Assembly: GCF_030272615.1 (NCBI RefSeq)
Contig: NC_081406.1
Coordinates: 115,475,783-115,539,782 of the forward strand
Reading direction: 5' to 3'
DNA: 64,000 bases
DNA from: Cryptomeria japonica
Taxonomy: Eukaryota; Streptophyta; Pinopsida; Cupressales; Cupressaceae
Shown: piece after piece, positions 1 to 12,610 of the stretch
Numbering within the stretch: the stretch's first letter is position 1
How the letters are laid out: each line of letters opens with the position of its first letter
The notes under the pieces: model-generated
Databases searched by the model: none
The model's input: only the letters and a program-made list of their open reading frames with translations
Told to the model about the DNA's origin: nothing
Program-made: the position numbers and the translations under genes

Positions 1-1148
1 CTTGCATGAGCTATGTTTTAACACACTAAAATAAAGTGCCACACCTCTTTGTACTTTATCATTGATGACATATTTGATGTCATCATCTTGTGCTCAGTAG
101 TTTAGGAACTATCTTGTGAGACATGGTACATGTCTATAGTTGAGAATTTATGTAGTTTGAGTATCTAGTTGATGCTCATACAATTTGTCTTCATGCCTGA
201 TCTCTATCATATTGCAATGAGTGATTCATTGGACATTATTCATCGAAAATAGTAGCTAGTTTTGTCACACTTTGATATTCTTGGTATAAAATTGGCTCTA
301 TTTATTCTTAATGGGGAAGAATGTTGGTTTACATCTTCAACCATATTTGCAAGAGATTCTACATTTAGAGGGGGCTTCATGGTATCTCTTCTTTCTTTTG
401 GGGGAATTTTTTTTGTCATATGAGGTTTTGTTCTTCTCATACATCATTGAGAGCATTGTGTATTTTCATCTCTCTTTTGGGGAGGAGTTTTGTCCCATAG
501 GGTTTTCTCCTTTTCTCTGTTTGTGAGAGATTGCATTGCATTTGTACATGGGTACCTAACATGGCCTAGTTGCCAGGTCCCATCTTGCATTGTTAGCTTT
601 TGTGTGATTCTCCCCAAGTTGCACCTAGTGAGGGTTTTTGGTGTAATTAAGGTGTTAACCTTGGTTATTTTCCACCTAGGTCCTAAGTACACATTACTTA
701 ATCTCACTTAGGGAATTGCATAAGAGAAGTTAGATCATCTCTACCTAAGGTGGAATTATCATGTTGTCATTTTCACTAATTATGTGGTGTCTCCACCTTT
801 AGTGGCTTTATCACATTATCATATCCACCTTTCATGGTTGCACTTTTCCACCTTTACTAGTTTTATCATGTGATTTCTTTCCACTTTAGGTGGAACAATA
901 AGTTGTGAATTTTTGTCTCATGACATAATATTATGACACTTGTCACAATCTTATGCACTCCCATGTTCTCACCTTGGCTATATAACCAAGGGGTTTCTAT
1001 TGTAAATTCATTGTATGGAAGCTAGTGGATTCTATTTCACCATTAATAGGAATACAATTTATTCTTGTAATATTCTTTCTCTCTTGTTTTTGTGCTTTCC
1101 ATTTGGTCTCTAGATCTTGGGTGGCTACCTTCATAGCCAATTCTTACA
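1..1148 (+). mobile_element. Copia-like element, 3' part (left copy)
   Basis: The sequence from base 1 aligns throughout with 61629-62772, the internal 3' region and 3' LTR of the copia-like element further right. It holds no gag, integrase or RT coding sequence. It carries a conserved non-coding 3' region (stretches like gtttgtgagagattgcat and tacatgggtacctaacatgg) that is also present before the 3' LTR of the 23711-45939 element, so the two element families are related. The 5' half lies outside the window. The short ORFs here are not conserved as protein and are not called. Confidence 0.75.
636..1148 (+). repeat. 3' LTR of left copia-like copy
   Basis: The 513-bp LTR matches 60032-60562 and 62263-62772. 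It starts TTTTGGTGTAATTAAGG where the better-preserved LTR at 60032 starts TGTTGGTG, and it ends CCAATTCTTACA. It is followed by CTCTT, the same five bases that flank both sides of the right-hand copy. A G-rich tract just before it is the degraded polypurine tract. Confidence 0.75.
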
Positions 1149-1159
1149 CTCTTAAAACT

Positions 1160-2751
1160 GATAGGGAGACTCTCACAAGGAAGTGCAATTTGACTTATAC
1201 ATTAGAAATTTGTCTCATTGTGGGCTTCCTTGTTTGTCCTATGCCCTTCTCTCCTTGTTTGAACAAACAAAAACTTCCCAAACTCCTTTGGAGAAATATC
1301 TATTAGTGTGTTTTCTCTAATTACTCAATCAAGGTTAGGACTCACAGGAGTAAATCCAACCATCAAGATGTCAAATTATTTAACCTTCACTTGCAGGGGA
1401 CTAGGAGGAGTTTGAGATGGTTTAACAAGTCCTACCATGTGGTTTTGAAGTTTATTTCCCTTCATTTCCTTATCGCTTTCATAGATTCCTATTTTCAAGG
1501 CCTAGTAGCCCTATGAGCCCCTTTTAGCCCTACCTTCATGGTTTTTCCTCTTTTGTCCTAAAATCTTCCAAATGACCCTCTTAAAGTTTTGATGATTCAG
1601 ATACCAATTTGGAAACTCTACAAGATTTAAGGGATGATGAGGTCTCATTTGTTCATATAGGTATGGCCCCCAAATTGGCTCTTTTGAAGGGTTTTAGGCT
1701 TAATAGCTTTCTCCAATGGGATTTACTGCTCTTCACGCCTTGTTAGATCTCCCTACTCATACTGGAGCACTATATAGAACTCAAATTAAATGCCAAATAC
1801 TTGGCACTATCAGATTAGATCACCTCTGGAAGAAAAATTGACAATAACAGTCATGCTCCTAGCTGGGCTATGGCAGAGCTCGCCTAGAGCATGATGAAAA
1901 AATGATCCCAAGCAACTTCCAGGACACAAAATGAAATATTTACATTGTTTACAGACTCCATCACTCGAATCCCTAAGGGCATAGAGGAACCACAAAGAAA
2001 ATTCAAGTTGGAGGCATTCTTTGGGCTTAAACCCCTTGCTCAAGCCTAGAGCAGTAAGATAAGAAAGAATTTCAAAACACCAGTTAAATCTGCACAAAGA
2101 AATATAACAAGTAATTTATAAGAACCACACCAGTAAGGAATAATCACCCATGAAGGTATAGTAAAAAATCTAATCCATCTAGTACAAACTGCAATAAGCA
2201 ATTTGCCAAATTTTGTAAAAACAAGAAAATGTGTGAAGTTGGTTATTGAGGAGTTTGATTATCTGGATCTTCCAACCCAATTAAAATTATTTGAAAGGCC
2301 TTATATATTCCTACTCACTCATAACCAACCACCCATCATACTTCTAACCACCGATTGGAGCATTTTTCAAAAATTGCTCATATTGTTGCAAAATGTTGTC
2401 AAGCAAACATGACAACTTTTGCTCCACATGCTTTTTTGTAACTTGTGCAAATATACACACTCTTAACCCCCTAGGATGGTTTCCTAACATCAAAACAACA
2501 TTTCCAAAAGCCTTATCAAGCCTTACAAGGATTTTTACACAATTTTTCTATATGATGCCATTTAGGCTTACAAAGGCACATTGGCCAAAACTGAGAAAAA
2601 AAATTAACACTAGAGACAATCAAACTACAAATAACCTTTAAAAAAAACTTTTGGACCTTTTAATAGTCCTTTATTCACTCATTGACCCAATGAGGACCAT
2701 TCACTCCAAAATTGTGAAAAATCATCAAGAAATCTAGGTGCTCCTGCATCA
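1160..2751. other. Unclassified segment, absent from right copy
   Basis: These 1.6 kb lie between two AAAACT hexamers (1154-1159 and 2752-2757). They are missing from the otherwise matching block at 62773 onward. I see no terminal inverted repeats and no recognisable protein. Short ORFs on both strands (for example minus 1810-2097) have no motif I know. Confidence 0.4.
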
Positions 2752-3979
2752 AAAACTATAAGTGTTGTCATGTATGATAGATTCTATGATAGTTGTAAGA
2801 TGCATAAGATTATTTGTCATACCTATTTATAGTAAAAATTAAGCCGCCAAGTTTATCGTGGAAATTTTTAGTTGCATTCTTCGAAGTGGTTGGAAAATAT
2901 GCCACATGGAATTGGAAGCACACCTATTTTGGCTTGGTCTAAAATATATTGCAAAATTATCTTTTATATATTTCATATTTCTTCTATGTGGAGTTAAGAG
3001 AGGAAGGATGGAAATCAAGTTCTTTGTAGAGTTATTCTATCAAATTTCCTCCATAAGAATAAGATGTAGATTCCATGTAAATTCTTAGAGCCTACAAGTG
3101 TATTGTATATTTTTTTTAACAAATTAATACACTGGTCCAATTCTTTGAAGTGTGGGGTTTTTTACCCAAAGGGGTTTTCCCCATATATATCAACATTAAT
3201 TTTCTTCTATCTATCTTTCTTCTAATCTTCTTCTTTCATGTTCTTTAAGTATTGATTTACATGTTGTTATGCCATCAAAATTTGTTTAGGTATGTAAAAT
3301 GTATTATTTTTCTTTTAAGGGTTAATGGATGCTAAATTAGCTATGTCTATTTATGCTTTAAGGCATAGTAGTATGTCAATGCATTGAGTGAAATAAATTA
3401 AAACATAGGATATTGAAGGTGCATACTGAATCTTAGTGGTCTTTTTGGGTTTATCTTTCCTTTTCATTTGATATCATGGCTTAGTTCCATGGTATGGATG
3501 TGCTTGCATGTTCATGTATGTGGATTGCATGTACTTGCATGTTCATGTATGTGGATTGCATGTACTTGCACAAGCTTGTGTGCTACTCTCATGTATACTA
3601 TTTCATGTGAAGGTCCATGGTGTATAAATTTATAGTCGTCTTTCTTTTGTTGTGATTTGTTAGCTTGGAAGATAGACAAAATCTATTTTGAAGGAATTAA
3701 TTGATTATGGAACCTTGTCTTAGTGGAATTTTTATAGTTGATCTTGTTTTCAAGATACATTAGATATTTTGAAGGATAGAGAAGATGGATTTCTATGTAG
3801 TTAATCATGTGGTTACATTCAATTTGATATTGTTCTTGAGCTCTTGTTTGACAATATATAATATTACTAATGCATGGTGGTGTTCTTACACGCTATGGTT
3901 GTGTGTAGTAGAGCATTCATGTAGGGTGCCTATTTTTGGTTGCTTGATAATGTAGAGAAACTTTAGTTTTTATGAATAT
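2752..3979. repeat. Dispersed or duplicated repeat, left copy
   Basis: The segment aligns base by base, with many substitutions, to 62778-64000. It includes the stretch with repeated tgcatgt words around 3500-3600 and the block ending near actttagtt. Both copies run on from the same junction. No coding function is visible. The homology probably continues beyond the right edge of the window. Confidence 0.7.
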
Positions 3980-4378
3980 TGTTTGGTGTGCTTATGTTGG
4001 ATGCTTTATTTACTCCTTAGTGTTGGAAGGCACCATTTCATTAGTCCAAATGCATGTAGGCTATGCAACTAATCATTGGAATATTTGAAAGCTTTCAAAA
4101 TAGCCTAGCTAGCTTGTATGCATGTACTTGACGGTGGTTGTGGAATTGGCCGCCTTCAAATGGGCTTGGAGTTCCTAGACCTCTTTTTCCTTTTGGTTGG
4201 TTGTACTTGCATGTTTCAGTTTCATGTTGCTTGGATCTGAGGGTTTTGTATTTTATTTTTTTAAATCTATAGTTATGCTTATCTATGCTATTTCATTGTT
4301 TTGGTTTGTCTATTCTAGTATTTTTGAGACTTGCTGACTGTCTTCCAAATTATAATTTGATATGAATTTGCACATGTA

Positions 4379-4490
4379 TCACATGCAAATATTCATTGCC
4401 ACAACTTGTTTATCCTCAAGTTTACCTAGATAGACTACACCAAACCCTCTATCTCCAATCTCATTCTTCTTCTCAAAGAAATTGGTGGCC
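4379..4490 (-). pseudogene. Receptor-like kinase N-lobe fragment
   Basis: The reverse strand reads about 37 residues of a receptor-kinase glycine loop: ATNFFEKKNEIGDRGFGVVY, then LGKLEDKQVVAMNI, then a stop. Known plant receptor kinases of the LRR type have ATNNF-EKKIG-GGFGVVYYGKL-DG followed by VAVK. Here the second loop glycine is changed and the VAVK lysine position reads N. An AG precedes the fragment, so it could be the start of a former exon. No other kinase subdomain is found nearby, so this is a relic. It is not close to the LRK10L cluster in sequence. Confidence 0.55.
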
Positions 4491-4499
4491 TATTAATGT

Positions 4500-5050
4500 T
4501 TTTGATATGAAAGTATGCATAGAGGACTAGGGGCGATTTCAATGGTACAAGGTCTATATGTTCCCCTTCCTCCTATTCCTCCCCCACATGCTATACAATA
4601 TCCATGTGCATTATTAGCGATGTAGTTGTAGAGAGCGTGAAAACCATACACTTTCTGAACCATAATTTTATCATGTAGTGCTCTTAGTTAGCTCAACCAG
4701 TTGACTTGATATGCTAGGTGGATCAATTAAAGGAGGTGTTTCATCACCATCTCAACATGTTTGTGTGCCACATACTTGCAGTTTCTACAAGAACACATGT
4801 TTGAGCCCACTTGGAAATCATATTGAGCCTCCCATTGACCCAACTAAGTATGAGGTCCATGACATGTCACATGTAGGAGATGAGATGACAGGGGTGAGAG
4901 CATATGTTGGAGAGTCATCGGGTGCCAAAGATGAAATAGTGGTAAGACTTAACTTGTAATTTCATAATACATTAAATTTTACTAAAAAATAATATTTATA
5001 AGAGATATTAGTCTACTAAGATGTATATTTATGTTGGATTTAATAGTTGA
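4500..5050. other. Unclassified spacer with one short ORF
   Basis: A plus-strand open frame of 82 codons (4711-4959) lies here. It has no domain, signal peptide or membrane segment I recognise, and no upstream exon context. It may be chance or a relic. Nothing else is supported before the LTR at 5051. Confidence 0.25.
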
Positions 5051-6448
5051 TGTTGTAGACGTATAAATCTGATCACTTTCCTAAGTGAATATTTAATATT
5101 CATTTTAACCCCATTCCTCTATTTAATTAAATTCTTCATATTCATCTATTTGATTATAAATTACTCAATTTATTTAATTAAATTCACCTAAGACTTTTCT
5201 AACCTTTGATTAAATAAATCACTTTATTTAATTAATTCCCCTTTCTCTGTTTTTAATTAAATTTACATATAATTAAATTGATCCTTGCAAATAAATAAAT
5301 CTAATTTATTTATTTAAATCCCCCACTTACATTTTCCTACATCTCACACTTGCCTCCTTAACCCCTTCTAGATTCTTCTAATCACTTCCAATTTAGCCTA
5401 ATCCATCCCCTAAATATTGTCACAATGCTAAACAAAGAGAAGTCACTTCTCAAAGCCTCTAAAGTCTTTGAAAACCATTAAAGGCTTTATGTCCTCAACA
5501 TGTTCACCCTCAAAGTCTTCCAAACCATTTAAGGCTCTTACATAACCATTAATGGTTAACTCAACCTTCTTGCATGATTAGAGACTTTCTCTCTAACTCA
5601 ACCCTCACCTAACCCAAGGGTCTCATCAGGCATTCATGGCTTTAACCTTAGTTATCCCTTTAACCCTTGCACCAGAGTTTACCCCTAGGGTAAAAGCTTT
5701 ATCCATTGGATAACCCTAGTCTAACCTTAACCCTTACCTCCTAAGGTAACCTCCATGTCTTCTCGAGCATTTAATGCTTCTTTCATCTCCTCTCAAGCAA
5801 CCTCTTGTTGACAATTGTCACCATTTCATTGGTGAGAATTGCAATCATAGATTGATTAACTTTCAATCCTGGCCCTTGTTAAGATTATCCAATCTTGACC
5901 ATCCATTGCCCTATTTGTCCTATAAATAGAGCTCTCATTGTCTCATTTTGATATAGAAATATTTGTGTATCAAACTTATAGTCATTTTTCTAATAGAAGT
6001 TTCATGCATCAAACTTTTAGTCTAATTACTAAGCATTTTAGCCTCTCTTTGATAAATCATCTTAATCAGTATTTAGAAGCATTCTAATATCATATAATAT
6101 CCATGTTAGACTAGTATATCATTGCTAGGATAATTAGCTAATCTTATCATCATCTTTATGCTAGCTTAATCATCATAGATTCAATAGAATGTACATCTAG
6201 GAATGCATTCATGCTTATAATCAAACATCACTCATTCTTGGAGTTGTCATTCCTAAGTCACTTTGCTTAGTGATCTAAGAGAAAAGGCATTGACTTCAGG
6301 GATCCTGTGAGATAGAGAACAATGGGACACCCCTTGGGAAGTTGAGCTATTCAATATAGTTCCCATAACTTGCACCAAGAGTCTCATTGGTGTGTGGGTC
6401 CTTTGAAACTGAATTTTATATTTTTGTCACCCTCATTTCCCGCACACA
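5051..6448 (+). repeat. 5' LTR of gypsy-1
   Basis: The inferred LTR starts TGTTGTAGACGTATAAATCT and ends CCGCACACA, immediately before a primer-binding site. It contains AT-rich TTTAATTAAAT repeats (5120-5330) and a probable promoter (CCTATAAATAGAG near 5930). No second copy is present in the window, so the boundaries rest on the TG/CA ends and the primer-binding site. Confidence 0.6.
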
Positions 6449-6452
6449 TTTC

Positions 6453-6471
6453 TGGCACCGACCATGGGGCT
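6453..6471 (+). other. Primer-binding site of gypsy-1
   Basis: TGGCACCGACCATGGGGCT lies five bases after the LTR end. The TGG start pairs with a tRNA CCA end. I do not assign the tRNA. Confidence 0.5.
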
Positions 6472-9400
6472 TAACCCATTAATAATATCATTTTTGATGC
6501 GGAAGGAAGATTGCAAGCATGCAGGAATGTTGTTTTAGTGTGTCGAAACCTTTCTTTAGCACATTCAAAGAAAACAATAGCACGTTTGGCATATTGTTTA
6601 GCACATCAGACCCATTCCCTAGTGCATTTAAACTCTTTGTTAGCACATAACATTCTGATTTCTTTCCTGCATATTGGAGCAAAAGTGTAACGCATTCGGT
6701 AACTAGTGTAGCATGTTCAATAAATAGTGTAGCACATTAGTAACTTTATGTAGTTCATCTGTGCAGCGATCCAGTGTGTGACTCTGGCAAAGAAAAAGCA
6801 AAATTGTAACCGAAGTGAAGAAAAATTAGGCTTGTGTAAGCCCACCATGGATTCTATTTTTTTCACTGACTTTCTTCTTGCAGGTCACTGACAATTTCTT
6901 GTAGGTTTAGAAGAAGTTAAAGTAGGATTTTTTAATTCTTTCTATCTTTTTTTAGTTGGATAAAAAGAATTCACTTTCCTTTATGTTTAAAAAGAATCTC
7001 ATCTTTTCTTTTGGATTTAAAATTTACTACATCTTCATTTGGGTTTTAAAAGGAATTCCATTGTTAGATAAAAAGAACAACAAAACAAAATTTTTATTTT
7101 TTCAAGTTAGGCAAAACAATTCATTTGGGTTTAAAAAGAACAACAAATTTGCTTTCTAGTTTGCAAAAGGTAAAAAGAATCACATTTTCCTTTGGTGCAT
7201 AAAAAAAATTCATTTTCATTTGGCAAAGGATAAAAAAATCCTCACTTTATTTTGTGCAAAGAAAAGGAGTTTTTCATTTTGTGACTTTCCTTTTGTTGAC
7301 CAACATCACGATTTATTTTGTTGACCAGGATTTCACTTTCTTAGATAGAAAACATTTTTCTATGAAGAGTTAAAAAGAACACCGTGCCTTTTTTGGAGCA
7401 ACATCTCCAAATAGAAGTTAGCAAATCATTGCTTTGAAGGATAAAAAGAACTTTGTTTTCCTTGTCTTGAAAGTGGAAGGAATATGCTCTCCCCTTAACT
7501 AGGTGACCAAAATCCAAACCACTCTTAAAATATTTCTTTACTTCAAGAATTTTAAATCCTTTAGTAGGCCTGCCCTCTCAAGTTTCTCTTAGAGAGCCAT
7601 TAATGACTGGTGAGAGGGGAAAGACCTAAGTGGGAAACAAATTTATCACTGAGTGTTCCAACCAACTATAATCAAATGTGGAGGCTGACAAAAGTCCCCT
7701 TCAATGGTTTTGCTCAGCGATTAGCCTTCCCCCAAAATCTTTAAGATATGTAAAGCCTTTGTTCTAAAGGTCAAGGGAAGCCTCCCGAGAGAGTTTATCA
7801 TTGAAGAACAAATGGAAGCCTAATTAAAAACCTTAGGATTAGAAGCTTTGAGCAGAGTCAGTAACCAGACATCTTCAATATCATAGTGCAAGGGTGGGGA
7901 AGAATCCGCCCCCAAGATCACTCACCATATATCTCCCAAGATAACTACTCAATTGTGAAGCAATTCACTTTGAGTTAATTTCTAGCAAAAGGCAAAAAAA
8001 TAGGCACCCTCTAGGGGTGACAAGGCTATTTGAGTTGACGGAGTATCGAGACTAGTGGGCTATGATGTTGTTGATGACCCTTGAATAAAGAGTCTACTTG
8101 ATTTGTTTTATTTTTTTATCTAAACCAGTGAAAATATTAGGGATTCGAACACATCCTCACATAACATACACTACTTGTATAGCATAGGCAAAATTATAAT
8201 CTCTTTTATGTGTTGTGTTTTCAAGTTCTTTTTCAGAAAATCATCCATCAAAATCCAAGTGTTAAAATTCAAAACTGCAGAAACAAAGCAACCGGGATAG
8301 TAGCACATAGGATCAACATCCTAGTGCGTAGCAACCATTATGTAGTGCAATAGAACCAAACCTTAGCACATTCATCAATCAAATTAACACATAACCAACA
8401 TCATACTAGTGAAATTTCTAGTAGCACTTTCCAGGATCAGTCTAGCACATTTAGACATCAGCGTAGCACGTTCAAGACATATCATAGTTCTTTTGGGTCA
8501 AACAGTTGCGTGTAATCAGGACATATTAACGCATAACCCATCTAGAACAATCATTTGTAAGCAGTATAAACTAGCACATAGGAGAGGTAACATAGCGCAT
8601 AAAGAGCTTTCTATAGTGCATCTTGAACATTCTTTAGGACATCCAGTCTTTGTCTTAGTGCATGATCAAAACTTGGAAAAACAGAGAGAAAATCAAGCAC
8701 CTTGAGAAAATTTTATCGACAAATTTCACAACCCTTTCAGGTCCTTTAGCAAACTCAAGAGCAAAACTTTGAATCCAATCATCAGTGAGAAAAATTCCAA
8801 GCTCAACAAGGTGCTTTTAGAAAAAAAATTTCAAATCATCAACTAGCTTGAGATAAGACTTCATCCAACAAAATCAGGAAGTATCATAAACAGTGATCAA
8901 AATTTTCACCATCCAACGGACTCTATCAAAACAACATACCTAGTTTAATTCTTAAGTTGTCAAATCAAGTTTCCATATTGAGAGACTTTATCCATATCAT
9001 TTGACACACTTTGTCATCGAGGCGAATCTAACTAAACCTCTACTTGATAAAGTAAACTTGAGTATTCAAATGAAGTATCCAAATCCAACATCAACGTCAA
9101 CCTTTGATCATTCGTGTATGACCACTCCTTATATTTTGAGAAGAACAATTCTTCATCACAAAACTAAGTTGAAGAAGAGACAACCTATTTCTAAGGCACT
9201 TGTGATAAGGAACAAATTTCTCTATATCAATCGTCAACTATTTGCATCACATTGTGCATTCTTGTGTCACATGCGATTGTATATCCAAGGCAAAACAAAC
9301 GAGTTTGACAAAGAACCTTTGAGAAGTAGAGCTTACATTCAGAAAGTGGCATTCAACCAATGCCTAAATCATGGAGGAAGGGTTAACCCTTCTTTATTCC

Positions 9401-9501
9401 CATAGTTGTATATCACATATAACGAAGCTCGACCTGAACCACCAACACCACCCTGAACTCCCATAGAAGACAAAAAATTAATCACGGTATAAATCTACTA
9501 A
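6472..9501 (+). other. Gypsy-1 untranslated leader with repeated words
   Basis: This is a 3-kb leader without a convincing gene. The word TAGCACAT and close variants recur at 6550-6735 and again at 8295-8660. Degenerate repeats around ttaaaaagaa fill 6950-7300. A block at 7555-7680 (ggcctgcc, then gagaggggaaagacctaagtg) resembles 27620-27735 in the leader of gypsy-2. Open frames at 8409-8705 and 9001-9405 show no domain. Confidence 0.5.
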
Positions 9502-11460
9502 ATGCCCGTTGTCACTCGATCTCAAAGAAACAAACAAAGAGAACCACAACCAGAATCAACTATGGGTCATAGATTATCCAACCCTTTTGATGAGTATGCA
9601 AATATGGGCGAAGCAGAGATCACCAAGGAACTTCTCCAAGAGTGTCAAGAAAACCCATCATTCCAAAGGCTCATGGAAAGACTTATTGAAGCAGACACAA
9701 AAAAATATCTACTCATGCTAACTAGAAAAGGAGTTAAACTTCCCTAAGATTTCGATCCCAAAAAGTTAAGGAATATAGATGAAAGAATTTTAAGAACAGA
9801 GTCTAGAAATTATGCCTATCAAGACCAACAAAGAGAAGAAGAAACACATGACCTGGAAAACACACATGAACAAGATAATACCCATGAACAAAACCATGCC
9901 CACAATCGAGAAAATCTTAATGAGAGAGAGGAAGCTCTCCCTCGAAGTACAAATGTGCCCATGGTCACTCTTACACAACAAATCCAAACACTACAAAGAC
10001 AAATACAGGACATACAACAAGGAACCATGGTGGGATACTCCTTGGACAAGATCTATCCTTATCCTTTTGATAGGAGATTGAACATGGTACCTTTTCCCCC
10101 AAATTCAGATATACCAAAGTATGACAAGTACGATGGTAAAAGTGATCCCCGTGATCACATTCGAGAATTTTGTACCATAAGCCTAGAGTTTTCTCATGAT
10201 GACACTTACTTAATGAGACTGTTCCCAAGAAGTTTGGGAGGGAAAACCATGGAGTGGTTGTCTAAACTCACACCTCCCATCAGATCATTTGATGAGTTGG
10301 TAAACAAATTGCTCCTATGACATTCAACACGCAATCACCATGTTGGAAGTATGTAACACCAAACAAAAGAATAATAAAACATTCATGGTGTTTCTTCAGT
10401 GATGGAGACACATGGTTTCAAGATATCCTCGAGACGTGCCTGAAAAGGAAAAGATGGAGATCTTTATTGATAGTCTAAATAGTGAGATAAGCTATCAACA
10501 CAAACTCCAATACATACCATCTTTTGCAAAGTTGATAGAAAATGGAATCCAAGTGGAGGAAGCCTACATCAAGAAAGGAACATTGAAGTTCTTTAAGGAA
10601 GGATTTAACTCATCAAACACTAACCCCTTTAACAATCCAAACAACAACAACACTTTAGACAAATCTAGATTTTGGATAAGGAACAAAAACATTGTTAATG
10701 ATGGGGTAGTCGATGCTAATAATGTGAAGTCCAAACAACCAGTGTTGGCTTTATCACATAACCCACCATCTAACAAAAATTAAAAAAGTGTTAATCAAGG
10801 CACTAACACTTATCCACAAAATAACAATCAAAGAACTTCAACATCAAACACCAATAACACTAACCAAGGAAACAACACTAATAACGCTAACCAAGGCAAC
10901 ACCACTAACCAAGGCAACACCACTAACCAAGGCAACAACAATAACCAAGGGAATAATGCAAACTAGAGAGGCAACACCAATGCTTTCCCGTATAGATGCA
11001 TCTACACACCATTAGGGAGAACCTTAGAATCAGCATTTCAAGAACTCTTGGTGAATAAGATTATCACATTGCCAACCATAAACAACTTTGAACCCCAAGT
11101 CAAACCACCTTGGTGGAATGACTCACATTTCTGTGATTTTCATCGAAATAAAGGACATCACACAAATTATTGCATGAGGCTTAAGAACATCATTCAGGAC
11201 ATGATCGATAGAGGTGATTTAATAGTTGATGGTCTCAAAACAAATGGTGACCATGACGCCTTTAAAAATCCTCTTCCGAATAACAACAAGGGAGGAGCTT
11301 CAACATCAAATGATACCGAAGGAGCTCGTATAAATCACCTATACAATAACACCATCAATCACATATCGACAGATGACAACCAAATAAATGTCATAAAAAT
11401 CAAGGACAAAGAAGAACATGCATCGATCAATGTGACAACCAGAGAAAAAAATACATCTTG
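9502..11460 (+). pseudogene. gag: Gypsy-1 gag (broken)
   Basis: Gag is the capsid/nucleocapsid polyprotein of LTR retrotransposons. Reading starts at ATG 9502 (MPVVTRSQRN), comparable to the MLVETRSKSK start of gypsy-2. The frame is interrupted by a TAA at about 9745, runs on to a TGA at 10318-10320, and then shifts frame by 10412. The retrotransposon gag domain spans roughly 10050-10560 (DKIYPYPFDR, KYDGKSDPRDHIREF, TYLMRLFPRSL). A cysteine/histidine cluster CDFHRNKGHHTNYC at about 11130-11180 is typical of Tat-lineage gag. Between them lies a low-complexity Asn/Thr-rich stretch (10840-10960) made of a short tandem repeat (aaccaaggcaacaccact). Confidence 0.75.
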
Positions 11461-12610
11461 AAAGGGAATACATCAATATCCACAACTATCCCCAAGACTC
11501 AATATAGTTTGGTTGATCAACTGCGGAGAACTCCTGCTCAAATATCCATACTTGAGTTGCTCAAACTCTTGCCAAAACACAAAGATATCTTAGAGCAAGC
11601 ACTTGTCGAAACAAATGTTCCTAAAGATCTGGACATTGATAGATTCCAAGCCATCTCATATGACAGGGCCTCATAACCTTACCTTTTCTGAACACGATGA
11701 TGTTTCCTTGAATCATCCGCATAACACTTTGCTCCATATTGAATTCTTAGTCTATAAACATCGAGTTAAAAGAGTGTTAATAGATGGAGGAGTTGGTCTC
11801 AATATCTATACTTTAAACCTTATCTGTGCATTGGGCTTCTCTGAGAAGTCTATTGATCCAAAGAAGAAGATCACCATCAAGGCCTATGATGATGAAGAAA
11901 GGTCATCCAAAGGAACAGTGATACTAGCTATTTAGGTAGGACCAATACAAAATGACACCATGTGCCAAGTCTTATGCATAGACCTAACATACAATATTCT
12001 ATTAGGTCATCTTTGGATACATGAAATGCAAGTAGTTCCTTCAACAGGTACCATCAGTGTATCAAATTCTCGTACAATGGATAGGAAATCTCCATATTTG
12101 AAGATAATAACCCTTTTCAGCATTGCAATGCTATGGAGGCAGTTCAAGACAACCTGGTTCCACACAACAGGGAGGCCCAAGCTTCCTCAGCATTCGATCA
12201 TCATCAAGAAAAACTCAAGTTTTTATCCATAGACTTCAAACAAAAGATGAAAATCAGTGATCAAGGCATGGGAAAATACTCTTTTGAACCCATGTGTCTA
12301 TCAAAATTGCCAACATTGCCAAAATATTATGGACAACCTTCTGCATCAACACATCAGGCAACACAACCCATCACCAAATTTGATGGAAAATTTATCCAAT
12401 CGGGCACATTAGCAAATGTATTAGAAGAGAAAGACATCCTTAGTTGGTTGTACAAGGATGAAGAAGAAGTTAGAGCTGCTACCATAGAGGTGGCCGTACC
12501 GACACGACAATATGGAAAGGGATTTTGGATCATGCAATAGATGGGATACAACGGCAAAGGACCTATAGCCAAGCATCAGGAAGGCATTACAAAACCTTTG
12601 CAACTTCCTT
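11461..12610 (+). pseudogene. Gypsy-1 protease and G-patch region (broken)
   Basis: The retropepsin-like aspartic protease matures gag-pol. The active-site loop IDGGVGLNIYTL lies at about 11780-11815 and the second conserved segment YNILLGHLWIH at about 11990-12025. A glycine-rich G-patch-like segment (YGKGFWIMQ, a stop, then MGYNGKG) follows at 12510-12560. Frames change at about 11600 and 12130, and stops interrupt. The layout is the same as in gypsy-2. Confidence 0.7.
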
